Below are positions 33,105 to 41,657 of a stretch of DNA of 64,000 nucleotides, piece after piece. A model generated the notes under the pieces. The model saw nothing but the letters and a program-made list of their open reading frames with translations. It ran no database searches and had not been told where the DNA came from. How positions within the stretch are numbered: position 1 is the stretch's first letter; each line of letters opens with the position of its first letter. Position numbers and translations under genes: made by a program. Source of the DNA: Arthrobacter sp. StoSoilB20 (GTDB taxonomy: Bacteria; Actinomycetota; Actinomycetes; Actinomycetales; Micrococcaceae); assembly GCF_019977295.1 (NCBI RefSeq), contig NZ_AP024651.1:1860001-1924000 (forward strand), in the 5' to 3' direction.

Positions 33105-33889
33105 GATGACTCCGAGGCTACTCTGTCCCCGGCGTGCTGACGGAAAAAGCTGGCGGATTCTTCGAAAATGGTTGGTGCGTCAACGTCCAGCGTGGCCACA
33201 TGTCCACTGTGCGGAAGCGTCACCACCTTCAGCCGTGAGGACGCAATGTGGCGTTCAATCGCGGCTACGGAACTTGGCGGCACCACCTCATCCACTGACG
33301 ACTTGAAAACCAATGCCGGTGCTTGCACCTTGGGCAGCCCGAGGGTAGCGGCGCGGAAGAGTTTCTTCAGTTCATGGACCGACTGCAACGGGGTTTTGGA
33401 ATAGTCACCATCCTCGGTCGCAACAGGAGCGGGTTTGTCCTCCACGATCGGGGTGGTGGTTGGCATGAAGTGCTTGAGCGCAGCGACGTACCTCACGCGC
33501 CGGTCATAGAAGCTCAGCCCCGGATTGACCAGGACCAATCCGGGAACCTCATGCAGGGCAGCCACGCGGAGTGCTACGGCACCGCCCATTGACAAGCCCG
33601 CCACGAAGCACTTTTCGGTTTGCTCCGCCAAGTCCAGGTAGCTCTGCTCAAAGGTCCTGTACCAGTCCTGCCATCGCGTTGTTGCCAGGTCGCGCCAAGT
33701 GGTGCCGTGGCCTGGCAGCAGGGGAACCGACACCGCGAAACCTTGTGCGGCCAGGTACTCCGCCCACGGGAGGATACTGAGGGGACTGCCGGTGAACCCA
33801 TGGCAGATGGCAACGCCTGTTGTGGCATTGGGACCATGCCCGGCGTAGTGGAAAGCAAGCGGCGCTGCAAGTGGGTGGCGTTCCGTCAT
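33101..33889 (-). CDS. Alpha/beta hydrolase, paralogue of the downstream gene
   Basis: The 262-residue protein has HGFTGSP, PLLPGHGTTWRD, the nucleophile elbow GLSMGG and SGHVATLD for the catalytic His, in the same order and spacing as its neighbour, so the pair arose by tandem duplication. ATG 33889 is preceded by GGGA; ATG 33898 three codons upstream is possible. It is the first gene of a three-gene minus-strand operon and is divergent from a PlsC-like acyltransferase gene. Together these suggest lipid or acyl-ester turnover, though the substrate is unknown. Confidence 0.87.
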   Translation of the reverse strand: MTERHPLAAPLAFHYAGHGPNATTGVAICHGFTGSPLSILPWAEYLAAQGFAVSVPLLPGHGTTWRDLATTRWQDWYRTFEQSYLDLAEQTEKCFVAGLSMGGAVALRVAALHEVPGLVLVNPGLSFYDRRVRYVAALKHFMPTTTPIVEDKPAPVATEDGDYSKTPLQSVHELKKLFRAATLGLPKVQAPALVFKSSVDEVVPPSSVAAIERHIASSRLKVVTLPHSGHVATLDVDAPTIFEESASFFRQHAGDRVASESS

Positions 33890-33997
33890 GTGTCCCATCG
33901 TGTCACTGTTCCGGACATTTCTCACTGGAGTAGGGTTGCAGTTGAGTGCCGGCCGGTTGCCGGAAGCATGCCATCCGTCGGCCGTAGGAGGACAACT

Positions 33998-34789
33998 GTG
34001 TTCTATTGGGTCATGAAGAGGATCTTTCTGGGTCCCATCCTCAAACTCCTGTTCAGGCCTTGGGTCAAAGGCCTTGATAACGTCCCCGAAAGCGGCGCCG
34101 CGATCCTGGCGTCCAACCACCTGTCCTTTTCGGACTCCATCTTCCTGCCCCTGATGGTGCACCGGCCGGTTATCTTCCTGGCTAAGTCCGAGTACTTCAC
34201 CGGCAAGGGAATCAAGGGACGGCTGACGGCGCTGTTCTTCAGGCTGAGCAACCAACTTCCCATGGACCGGTCCGGCGGGGCAGCGTCCGAAATGTCATTG
34301 CAGGCAGGCAAGGACGTCCTTTCGTCCGGAGGTCTGCTGGGCATTTACCCGGAAGGGACCCGCAGCCCTGACGCCCGTCTCTACCGCGGGAAAGTGGGTG
34401 TGGCACGGCTGGCCCTGCAAACGCGGGTACCCGTGGTGCCGGTCGCCATGATCGGTACGGAGAAGGTCCAGCCCATCGGCAAGAGGCTCCCCAGCATCCG
34501 CAGGGTCGGCATCATTTTTGGACAGCCACTGGACTTCAGCCGCTACTACGGCATGGAGGAGGACCGGCTGGTCCAGAGAGCAGTCACAGATGAAATCATG
34601 TCCGCCTTGATGCGTCTCTCCGGCCAGGAATACGTCGATGAATACGCTGCCGTGGTCAAGGCCCGGTTGGCCGGCAAGGGCCCGGAACCTGTGCACCAGG
34701 TCGAGGCAACGGAGGATGTTGCCGGCGACATAGCGGAGGACCGGGATGAACCGGGGACCAGCGATGAAGGGTCGCCGCAGAAACTGTGA
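33998..34789 (+). CDS. PlsC-family acyltransferase
   Basis: The 263-residue protein has the NHLSFSD catalytic motif (His41, Asp46), the FxxR-equivalent region QLPMDR near 90 and the acceptor motif PEGTRSPD at 118-125. It is a second 1-acylglycerol-3-phosphate acyltransferase-like enzyme with limited similarity to the one at 15547. The GTG at 33998 follows TAGGAGGA. The last 35 residues are acidic and probably disordered. It is divergent from the hydrolase operon and precedes the DAHP synthase gene. The acceptor could be lysophosphatidate or another lipid. Confidence 0.9.
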   Translation: MFYWVMKRIFLGPILKLLFRPWVKGLDNVPESGAAILASNHLSFSDSIFLPLMVHRPVIFLAKSEYFTGKGIKGRLTALFFRLSNQLPMDRSGGAASEMSLQAGKDVLSSGGLLGIYPEGTRSPDARLYRGKVGVARLALQTRVPVVPVAMIGTEKVQPIGKRLPSIRRVGIIFGQPLDFSRYYGMEEDRLVQRAVTDEIMSALMRLSGQEYVDEYAAVVKARLAGKGPEPVHQVEATEDVAGDIAEDRDEPGTSDEGSPQKL

Positions 34790-34855
34790 CGCAGGTGGCG
34801 GCATCAGTTACGCCCGCTGTCCCGCAACCATGCCCGAGGCTACTACTCTTGAAGG

Positions 34856-36259
34856 GTGACTGAGCTAACCGCGAACACCGCATCCTCCATAGCAGATCCC
34901 CTCGCCAGCACCGCCCAAAGCGGAGCAGCGAACTACCCCGGGCTCGACGCCTGGCGGGACCTGCCGATCTCCCAGCAGCCCACGTGGTCCGACGCCGGCG
35001 TCTTCGATGCTTCCGTCAAGGAACTTTCCGTGGTTCCGCCGCTGGTTTTCGCCGGCGAAGTGGATGTCCTCCGGGAGCGTTTGGCCGCTGCGGCCCAGGG
35101 CAAAGCATTCCTCCTGCAGGGCGGCGACTGCGCTGAGACATTTGAAGCTGCCACAGCGGACAAAATCAGCGCAAGGGTCAAGACCATCCTGCAGATGGCG
35201 GTGGTGCTGACCTACGGTGCTGCCATGCCCGTCATCAAGATGGGCCGCATGGCCGGACAGTTCGCCAAGCCGCGCTCGTCCAACGACGAAACCCGCGACG
35301 GCGTCACGCTGCCCGCCTACCGTGGCGACATCGTCAATGGCTATGAGTTCACACCGGAGTCCCGCGCCCATGACGCCGGCCGTATGCTGAAGGCGTATCA
35401 CACCTCGGCTTCGACCCTGAACCTTATCCGTGCGTTCACCCAAGGTGGTTTCGCGGACCTGCGCCTGGTTCACCAGTGGAACAAGGGCTTCACGGAAAAC
35501 CCTGCGCACGCCCGCTATGAATCGCTGGCACGCGATATTGACCGTGCCATCAGCTTCATGGATTCCTGCGGCGCGGACTTCGAGGCGCTCAAGCGGGTTG
35601 AATTCTTCGCCAGCCATGAAGCGTTGCTGCTCGACTACGAGCGCGCCCTGACCCGCATCGATTCACGCACGGGCCTGCCCTACGACACTTCCGCCCATTT
35701 CCTGTGGATCGGCGAGCGGACCCGCGAACTGGATCATGCCCATGTGGACTTCCTCTCCCGTGTGCGGAACCCTATCGGCGTCAAGCTCGGACCCACCACC
35801 AGCGGTGATGATGCCCTGCGCCTGATCGACAAGCTGGACCCCAACCGTGAACCTGGGCGTCTGACGTTCATCACGCGTATGGGCGCCAAGAACATCCGCG
35901 AAAAGCTGCCTGCCGTCGTCGAGCGCGTCACCGCCTCAGGTGCCCAAGTGCTTTGGGTCACCGATCCCATGCACGGCAACACCGTCACCTCGCCCAACGG
36001 CTACAAGACCCGCAACTTCGACGACGTCATTGACGAGGTCCGTGGCTTCTTCGAGGTCCACCACTCGCTGGGCACGGTTCCCGGCGGTCTCCACGTCGAA
36101 ATGACCGGCGACGACGTCGCTGAGTGCCTGGGTGGCGCCGATCCGATCGACCAGGACGCTTTCCTTGACCGCTATGAGTCAGTGTGCGACCCCCGCTTGA
36201 ACCACATGCAGTCACTTGAAATGGCCTTCCTGGTGGCAGGGGCCCTCTCCAAGCAGTAA
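34856..36259 (+). CDS. aroF: 3-deoxy-D-arabino-heptulosonate 7-phosphate synthase, class II
   Basis: The 467-residue class II (plant/mycobacterial-type) DAHP synthase catalyses the first shikimate-pathway step. Key regions are LLQGGDCAETFE with metal-ligand Cys92, RMAGQFAKPRS, FASHEALLLDYE and VTDPMHGNT. The GTG start at 34856 has a GAAGG tract directly abutting it and a TACTAC hexamer about ten bases before it, so the mRNA may be leaderless. In M. tuberculosis the homologue (Rv2178c) also lies near pknL. Control by aromatic amino acids and interaction with chorismate mutase are known for the family. Confidence 0.95.
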   Translation: MTELTANTASSIADPLASTAQSGAANYPGLDAWRDLPISQQPTWSDAGVFDASVKELSVVPPLVFAGEVDVLRERLAAAAQGKAFLLQGGDCAETFEAATADKISARVKTILQMAVVLTYGAAMPVIKMGRMAGQFAKPRSSNDETRDGVTLPAYRGDIVNGYEFTPESRAHDAGRMLKAYHTSASTLNLIRAFTQGGFADLRLVHQWNKGFTENPAHARYESLARDIDRAISFMDSCGADFEALKRVEFFASHEALLLDYERALTRIDSRTGLPYDTSAHFLWIGERTRELDHAHVDFLSRVRNPIGVKLGPTTSGDDALRLIDKLDPNREPGRLTFITRMGAKNIREKLPAVVERVTASGAQVLWVTDPMHGNTVTSPNGYKTRNFDDVIDEVRGFFEVHHSLGTVPGGLHVEMTGDDVAECLGGADPIDQDAFLDRYESVCDPRLNHMQSLEMAFLVAGALSKQ

Positions 36260-36271
36260 AGAACCATCAAT

Positions 36272-36311
36272 AAGGGCGTGGTCCGGATGAATCCGGACCA
36301 CGCCCTTTTTG
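36272..36311 (+). terminator. Strong terminator after the DAHP synthase gene
   Basis: Perfect 17-base arms (36272-36288 and 36291-36307) are followed by a T-run. It lies between convergent genes and may serve both. Confidence 0.93.
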
Positions 36312-36338
36312 CTGCCTGCTGGGAGCCGTCATGACCGT

Positions 36339-38399
36339 CTACACGACAGTCAGTGTCACCACGGAGTCTTCCGGCACTTCGGTATTGACCGGGTTTTGGT
36401 CGCGGACGGTACCAAAGAAGCCGCCCAGGATCTTGTTGACCTCCACCTTGAAGCCCAGCTTCTTCAACTCCCTCTCAGCCTCGGCAGCCTGCTTGCCGAT
36501 GAAGCTGGGAACGGAGACCAATTTGGGCCCCTTGGACACCGTAATCGTCACGGACTCACCGCGAATGAGCGTGCCATTGGCCGGGGCCTGGCTGACCACA
36601 GCCCCTTTGGGGACCGACTTGTCATTGACGGTCTCCGGAGCGATCACTGCCTTCAACCCGGCATCCTGAATGGCTTTGACGGCGGCATCCTGCGTCTTCC
36701 CGCGTACGTCCGGAACCGGAATCGGCTGCGGCCCTTTGGAGACCTCCAGGGCCACAGGCGTGCCGTGACGTACTTCCTTGCCCTTGGCCGGGTCCTGGGC
36801 AATCACGACGCCGGCAGGGATTTTCTCATCAAAGGCTTCGGTGACGTTCCCCAGGGCCATTTCGGCGACATTGAGTGCTGTCTTGGCTTCATCCAGGGTG
36901 CCGCCGGTCAAATCCGGCAGCGGGAACAGCTGGGCGCCCTTGGAGACGAAGAGGGTGATGGACTGGAACTTCCGGACTTCGGCACCGGATTCGGGTTCAG
37001 TTCCGACGGCGAGTCCGGCCAGGATGTCGTCGTCGAAGACGTCGCGCGGCTCCGACTGGAATCCAGCCGTTCGGAGGAGTTGCTGTGCCTCGGCCACTGT
37101 CTTGTTCTTGACGTCCGGTACGGTCCCGGGGGAGCCCGGGCCCATGCCGAAAAACCATCCGGCAGAAGCTGCGAGCATCGCCAGGATAACGATCACGATG
37201 GCCCAGATGACGCCCCGGCGGCGGGGATTGCCTTCCCTGAGCGGGCGCACGGGGGTTGCCGCGGCCCGGGCACGGTCCTTGCTCTGTTGCTTCTCGAGCC
37301 TCTTCAGCTCGCGCTTGCCGGGTTGCCGGAGGTCCTGGTCGACGTCGCCACCGGTTGATGCTTTGGAGTGCTGAAGGGCCGAACCCCCGGCCGCCATGAT
37401 GGTGGTCGGGTTGCTCTGGTGGCTGATGAACTCGGTGGGGGAGGCCGTGGTGGACAAGGCTTCCGTGGGATGCTCCGCGCCGCCGTTGAGGGCAGTTGTT
37501 GCAGCGGTGGGGTATGGGCTGTGGTCGTGGCTCTGCTTGTGATCGAGCTGTTCGTCGGACAGCGTGGTCCGGATATGGCGGAGTTCGGTCAGCAACGCCG
37601 TCCCGTTCACAGGCCGGTTCTCGGCATCGGCAGCCGTGCACCACTGAACCAGTTCATCGAGGTCTTCGGCCAAGCCGGGAGCAATGTCCGAGGGGCGTCC
37701 CACCAGGGAGTTGACGTGTTGGTAGGCCACCTGGATGGGGGAGTCGCCGGCATAGGGTTGCTGGCCGGTCAGCATCTCGTAGAGCATGATGCCGGCAGAA
37801 TAGATGTCGCTGCGGGCATCTGCGGGTTGGCCGAGAACCAGCTCGGGAGCCAGGTACGCTACGGTTCCGATCAGGGCTCCGGTGCTGGTGTTCGCCGAGA
37901 CTGCCCGGGCAAGGCCAAAGTCGCCCACCTTGATCCGGCCGTCGTCCGCGATCAGGACGTTCTCGGGTTTGATGTCCCGGTGGATCAAGCCGGAGCCGTG
38001 GGCGGCAGCCAGTCCTTCGATCACGGGATCGATCAGGGCCAGGGCCAGCCTCGGCGCCAAGGCTCCTTGTTCGCTGAGGACGTCGCGGAGAGTGTGGCCC
38101 TTGACGTACTCCATCACCAGGTAGGCCACGTGCCCGTCTTCGCCTTGGTCCAAAACGCCCACAATGTGCGGGTGGGAAAGGCTCGCGGCCGCTTTTGCTT
38201 CGCGGCTGAGCCGCTGGAGGAAGGTGGGATCGTTTGCCAGGTGCGGGTGCAGGACTTTGAGGGCTACGTCGCGCTCAAGGCGCTGGTCCGTGGCCAGGTA
38301 GACAGTGGACATTCCGCCCTTGGCAAGCCGGGAACGGACCAAATACCGGCCGTCCACCATGGTTCCAATGAGCTGGTCCTGCGTTGGTTCTTGCACCAT
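36339..38399 (-). CDS. Membrane serine/threonine kinase with PASTA repeats
   Basis: The 686-residue protein has an N-terminal Hanks-type kinase (about 18-280) with ATP-binding Lys48, HRD at 140-142 and DFG at 160-162, a Ser/Thr-rich linker, a basic juxtamembrane stretch, one membrane helix (about 396-418) and four extracellular PASTA repeats (about 425-686). PASTA kinases sense peptidoglycan fragments or lipid II and phosphorylate division and wall regulators. Synteny with the DAHP synthase, an Rv2175c-like gene and a polyprenyl synthase matches mycobacterial pknL, but PknL lacks PASTA repeats, so domain structure is closer to PknB/StkP. Confidence 0.95.
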   Translation of the reverse strand: MVQEPTQDQLIGTMVDGRYLVRSRLAKGGMSTVYLATDQRLERDVALKVLHPHLANDPTFLQRLSREAKAAASLSHPHIVGVLDQGEDGHVAYLVMEYVKGHTLRDVLSEQGALAPRLALALIDPVIEGLAAAHGSGLIHRDIKPENVLIADDGRIKVGDFGLARAVSANTSTGALIGTVAYLAPELVLGQPADARSDIYSAGIMLYEMLTGQQPYAGDSPIQVAYQHVNSLVGRPSDIAPGLAEDLDELVQWCTAADAENRPVNGTALLTELRHIRTTLSDEQLDHKQSHDHSPYPTAATTALNGGAEHPTEALSTTASPTEFISHQSNPTTIMAAGGSALQHSKASTGGDVDQDLRQPGKRELKRLEKQQSKDRARAAATPVRPLREGNPRRRGVIWAIVIVILAMLAASAGWFFGMGPGSPGTVPDVKNKTVAEAQQLLRTAGFQSEPRDVFDDDILAGLAVGTEPESGAEVRKFQSITLFVSKGAQLFPLPDLTGGTLDEAKTALNVAEMALGNVTEAFDEKIPAGVVIAQDPAKGKEVRHGTPVALEVSKGPQPIPVPDVRGKTQDAAVKAIQDAGLKAVIAPETVNDKSVPKGAVVSQAPANGTLIRGESVTITVSKGPKLVSVPSFIGKQAAEAERELKKLGFKVEVNKILGGFFGTVRDQNPVNTEVPEDSVVTLTVV

Positions 38400-38420
38400 A
38401 CGATCCTAAACGAGGCAGGG

Positions 38421-38468
38421 AAGGGGCCCGAATCCGCATTGGGCTGGCCAATGGGATCCGGGCCCCTT
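38421..38468. other. Long hairpin between the LysM gene and the kinase gene
   Basis: Outer arms AAGGGGCCCG and CGGGCCCCTT (38421-38430, 38459-38468) enclose a second stem GCATTGG/CCAATGG. No T-run follows on the minus strand, so it may attenuate or stabilise rather than fully terminate. Confidence 0.6.
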
Positions 38469-38486
38469 CACAGGTGCTGCTGGAGC

Positions 38487-39833
38487 CTAGCCGAACGTGC
38501 GCTGGCGGGCTTTGATCGATTCGACGTACCGCTTGGTGTCGTCATACATGCCGTACTTGCTGACCGAGTACTGGCCCTGGTAGTAGCCGGCAATCGCGGT
38601 ATCCAGGTCCTTGCTGGTGGCGATCAGTGCGCGGATGATGGCGACACCGGCCGTCGCGTTGTCGTACGGATCCAAAAGGTTTAGCTTACGGCCCACCAGG
38701 TCCGAGGCCCACTGGCCGGAGGACGGGATGACCTGCATGGTGCCGATGGCGTTGGCAGGGGAAACTGCCCGCTGGTCAAAACCGGATTCCTGTTCCGCGA
38801 AGGCAAGAGCCAGGGATGGGCTGACGCCCATGCGCCTTGCGGTGTCAGCCACAATGCCTTTCATCTCGGCGCGGCTGGGCACCGGTGAGGCGTTGAGCAG
38901 GGCTTTGTTCTCGTTGGCCGAACTGACGACGGCAGCGGGGTAAGTAAAGCCCAGGAAGGTGCTGGGAACCAAGGGCTTGGTCTCGCCGGCAGGCTGGAGT
39001 CCGGTGCCCGGAATGGTGAGTTTCTGGCCGGGGTAGATGACCGTGGTTGCGGAAACGTTGTTGGCGGTCATGAGCGCGCTCAGGGAAACCCCGTGGCGCG
39101 AGGCGATGGAACTGAGGGTATCGCCTGCCTTGATGGTGTAGGAGCCCGAGCCTGCAACGGGGGCAGGTGCAGGAGCTGCGGGTGCAGGAGCTGCGGGGGC
39201 GGAGGGCGCAGATCCGCCGCTGACCTTGATCTTCTGGCCCGGATAGATGATGGAGCTGCCGTTGAGGTTGTTCCAGCTGAAAATGCTGGACAAGGGCACA
39301 CCGTGCTTGGCGGCGATGGCACCGAGGGTGTCACCGGAGACGACGGTGTAGATGGTGGCGTTGCTGGGAGCTGCCGGGGCCGACGGCTGGGCCGGGGCGG
39401 AAGGCTGGGATGGGGCGGGCGTGGCCGTTCCCGTGAGCTTGATGGTCTGGCCCGGGTAGATCAACGTGGTGGCCGACAACTTGTTCAGCTGCAGGACGGC
39501 GTTGGTATCGAGGTTGAAGCGACGGGCGATGGCGCTGATCGTATCGCCGCGGACGATTGTGTAGGTATCCGGAACCGAAGGAGCCATGGGGCGCAGGGCT
39601 GCGGGCAACGTTGCGGCAACAGCCTGTGCGGGGATGACATTGCCGGCGTTGACGGCTTGCGCCTTCATTGCTGCAGCAAGCGTGGCCGGGACTTTGCGGG
39701 GCTGGGGTGCCGGAGAAGCCATGGATGGCTGGGCCAGGGCAAGCGAGGACAAAACCACGGCGGGAAGCGCAGCCGTGGTTGCCGCAATGACCGGCATGCT
39801 CATGGTTCGTTTCGGCGAGCGGGGCGTCGTCAT
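38487..39833 (-). CDS. Secreted LysM lytic transglycosylase
   Basis: The 448-residue protein has a Sec signal peptide (about 1-38), three LysM peptidoglycan-binding repeats (about 88-135, 160-206 and 230-274) separated by Pro/Ala linkers, and a C-terminal SLT-type transglycosylase domain (about 320-448) with the catalytic Glu in ALAFAEQESGFDQRAVSPANAIGTMQV. It probably cleaves glycan strands during growth or separation. I chose ATG 39833, which has TGAGGAC nine bases upstream, over ATG 39848, which has none. It lies upstream of the PASTA kinase on the same strand. Confidence 0.92.
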   Translation of the reverse strand: MTTPRSPKRTMSMPVIAATTAALPAVVLSSLALAQPSMASPAPQPRKVPATLAAAMKAQAVNAGNVIPAQAVAATLPAALRPMAPSVPDTYTIVRGDTISAIARRFNLDTNAVLQLNKLSATTLIYPGQTIKLTGTATPAPSQPSAPAQPSAPAAPSNATIYTVVSGDTLGAIAAKHGVPLSSIFSWNNLNGSSIIYPGQKIKVSGGSAPSAPAAPAPAAPAPAPVAGSGSYTIKAGDTLSSIASRHGVSLSALMTANNVSATTVIYPGQKLTIPGTGLQPAGETKPLVPSTFLGFTYPAAVVSSANENKALLNASPVPSRAEMKGIVADTARRMGVSPSLALAFAEQESGFDQRAVSPANAIGTMQVIPSSGQWASDLVGRKLNLLDPYDNATAGVAIIRALIATSKDLDTAIAGYYQGQYSVSKYGMYDDTKRYVESIKARQRTFG

Positions 39834-39850
39834 GAAAAGTGTCCTCATCT

Positions 39851-39945
39851 CAACAGCGGTTGTTGGGGTAGCGCTGTTGTAAGTGTTGCGAATGTTACTG
39901 ATGTTATCAATGGTGCAAGTGTGATCAGTGTGAATCTCTCACACT
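39851..39945 (-). promoter_or_regulatory. Inverted repeats in the leader of the LysM gene
   Basis: CAACAGCG/CGCTGTTG (39851-39858, 39872-39879, 13-base loop) lies just upstream of the start and could fold in the mRNA leader. AGTGTGA/TCACACT (39927-39933, 39939-39945) is a perfect 7-base dyad with another AAGTGTGA copy at 39917-39924, suggestive of a regulator site for this gene or the divergent one at 40091. Confidence 0.5.
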
Positions 39946-40090
39946 TATGCAATCGACACAACAATTCCTGTCGATCGGGATTATGCTGTCCGATTTATTG
40001 CCAATGAAATGACGCGTTAAAGGCGCCCCTCAGGTATCGGGGGCCGGCCCCGGCTAGGCGTGGGGCAGGGCGGCGTGGCAACCTTGTTCC

Positions 40091-40444
40091 GTGAGTAATG
40101 TAGAAAGCCTTGTTTCCGACTGGCTCCCCTTGCCGGATGTCGCCGAGCTGCTGGAAGTTTCCATCACCAAAGTCCACGGGCTCTTGGATGAACGCGCACT
40201 GGTTGCCATCAGGCGGGGAGAACGGAATATCCGCTCAATCCCGGCCTTGTTTATCCAGGATGGTCATCCTGTCGACAGCTTAAAGGGAACCATCGCGGTT
40301 CTCAGCGATGCCGGTTACAACGACGAAGAGCTGATCATCTGGCTCTTCACCCCTGACGAATCACTGCGTGGGCGCCCGATTGACGCCCTGCGCGAGGGAC
40401 GTAAAACCGAGATCAGGCGTCGCGCCCAGTCTTTGGCCTGGTAA
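40091..40444 (+). CDS. Rv2175c-like winged-helix DNA-binding protein
   Basis: The 117-residue protein matches the Rv2175c family: an N-terminal helix-turn-helix (WLPLPDVAELLEVSITKVHGLLDERAL, about 11-37) and a C-terminal segment (DGHPVDSLKGTIAVLSDAGYNDEELIIWLF) typical of the group. In M. tuberculosis Rv2175c binds DNA and is a substrate of PknL; phosphorylation abolishes binding. Here the divergent LysM gene separates it from the PASTA kinase. The start is GTG 40091 with no evident ribosome site. The N-terminal Thr region phosphorylated in Rv2175c is not obvious. Confidence 0.85.
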   Translation: MSNVESLVSDWLPLPDVAELLEVSITKVHGLLDERALVAIRRGERNIRSIPALFIQDGHPVDSLKGTIAVLSDAGYNDEELIIWLFTPDESLRGRPIDALREGRKTEIRRRAQSLAW

Positions 40445-40488
40445 CGGTGCCCCTTGGGTGAGTCAGGACGCCGGGAACTGAAATAAGA

Positions 40489-40518
40489 CGACGACGGCGG
40501 GTTGCACCGCCGTCGTCG
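40489..40518. terminator. Hairpin between convergent Rv2175c-like gene and polyprenyl synthase
   Basis: Perfect 12-base arms CGACGACGGCGG and CCGCCGTCGTCG with a six-base loop lie between two convergent stops. There is an A-rich run on the left, giving some T residues on the minus strand. Confidence 0.75.
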
Positions 40519-40562
40519 CTTCATGTCCTATCGGTGCCGGGCACCAAGGTGACCCGTGCAAA

Positions 40563-41657
40563 TTATGCTGCGCGGCTGACGGCAGCCTCAGCCAGTTGCC
40601 GCAGGGCGGTGAGCGGCACGTCATCCAGTGGCAGGCGTTCCAACGCTTCGAAGGCCTGGTTGCTCAGCTTTGCAATCAGCGATTCCGTGGCATCCAAGGC
40701 GCCGCATTGGACCATGATCCGACGTATCCGGGCGACGTCGTCTTCGCCCAGATCCGGATTCCCCAGCATTCGGTCCAGGTACTCCGCGTCAGCGGTTGAA
40801 GCCTGGTTCAGGGCAAATCCGACCAGGACGGTGCGTTTGCCTTCAAGCAAATCATCGCCGGCCGGTTTGCCGGTCGTTTCAGGATCGCCAAATACCCCGA
40901 GGACATCGTCCCGCATCTGGAATGCCTCACCCAGTGGCAAGGAAAACTCTGAATATTCCTTCAGGAGCCCTGTGGGGGCGCCGGCGAGGGCACCACCCAA
41001 TGCCAGCGGATGTTCCGTGGAGTATTTCGCCGACTTGTAACGGATGATTGATTGCGCCCGGTCCACGGACCCGGCCCGGTCACGGACAGGGCCCGCCACT
41101 TCCTCAAGAATGTCCAGGTATTGGCCGGCCATGACCTCTGCCCTCATGACATTGAATATTCGCCGTGCAGGAGTTCCTGCTGCCGCCCGGGGGCCGATTT
41201 CGGTAAAAGACTCCTCGCTGAACGACAAGCAGAGATCGCCGGTCAAGATGGCTGCGGCATCTCCGAATCGACCACTGTCCAGAGCCCAGCCGTTCAATTC
41301 ATGGAGCTGGCTGAAGCGCTTGTGCACGCTGGGGCCGCCACGGCGGGTATCGGACCGGTCGATGATGTCGTCGTGGATCAATGCTGCAGCCTGAAACAGT
41401 TCCAGCGCACACCCGGCAGTGAGGATCTCCGGGTTCCCGGCCTGTCCGCCGGCGCCCCTCCAACCCCAGTAGCACATCAGTGCCCGGAGGCGTTTGCCGC
41501 CCGTCACCAGGTGTGAAATCGAGCCGATGAGCGGCTCGACGTCCGGGGACACCGAAGCCATGAGTTCTTGCTGTCCCGACAGGAAGCCCTTCAGCTTGCC
41601 GGCAACGCCGTTGATGAACTCCGTCTGTTCGGACGTTACTGCTGCCAGTGCCGTCAC
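40563..41657 (-). CDS. Polyprenyl diphosphate synthase (GGPP/FPP synthase type)
   Basis: The 364-residue trans-prenyltransferase has the first aspartate-rich motif DDIID at 96-100 and the second, RDDVLGVFGD, at 249-258, plus GGKRLRAL for substrate binding near 53-60. It condenses isopentenyl diphosphate with allylic diphosphates to C15-C20 or longer products for carotenoids, menaquinone or polyprenols. The mycobacterial counterpart by position is IdsA2. Product length cannot be read with certainty. Its ATG overlaps the stop of the upstream lipoprotein gene by four bases. Confidence 0.92.
   Translation of the reverse strand: MTALAAVTSEQTEFINGVAGKLKGFLSGQQELMASVSPDVEPLIGSISHLVTGGKRLRALMCYWGWRGAGGQAGNPEILTAGCALELFQAAALIHDDIIDRSDTRRGGPSVHKRFSQLHELNGWALDSGRFGDAAAILTGDLCLSFSEESFTEIGPRAAAGTPARRIFNVMRAEVMAGQYLDILEEVAGPVRDRAGSVDRAQSIIRYKSAKYSTEHPLALGGALAGAPTGLLKEYSEFSLPLGEAFQMRDDVLGVFGDPETTGKPAGDDLLEGKRTVLVGFALNQASTADAEYLDRMLGNPDLGEDDVARIRRIMVQCGALDATESLIAKLSNQAFEALERLPLDDVPLTALRQLAEAAVSRAA

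Noticed and set aside
39834..40090. Cyclic-di-AMP (ydaO-type) riboswitch before the LysM enzyme
   Set aside because: Such riboswitches precede some actinobacterial wall hydrolases, but the conserved core sequences are not visible here; only simple dyads are seen.
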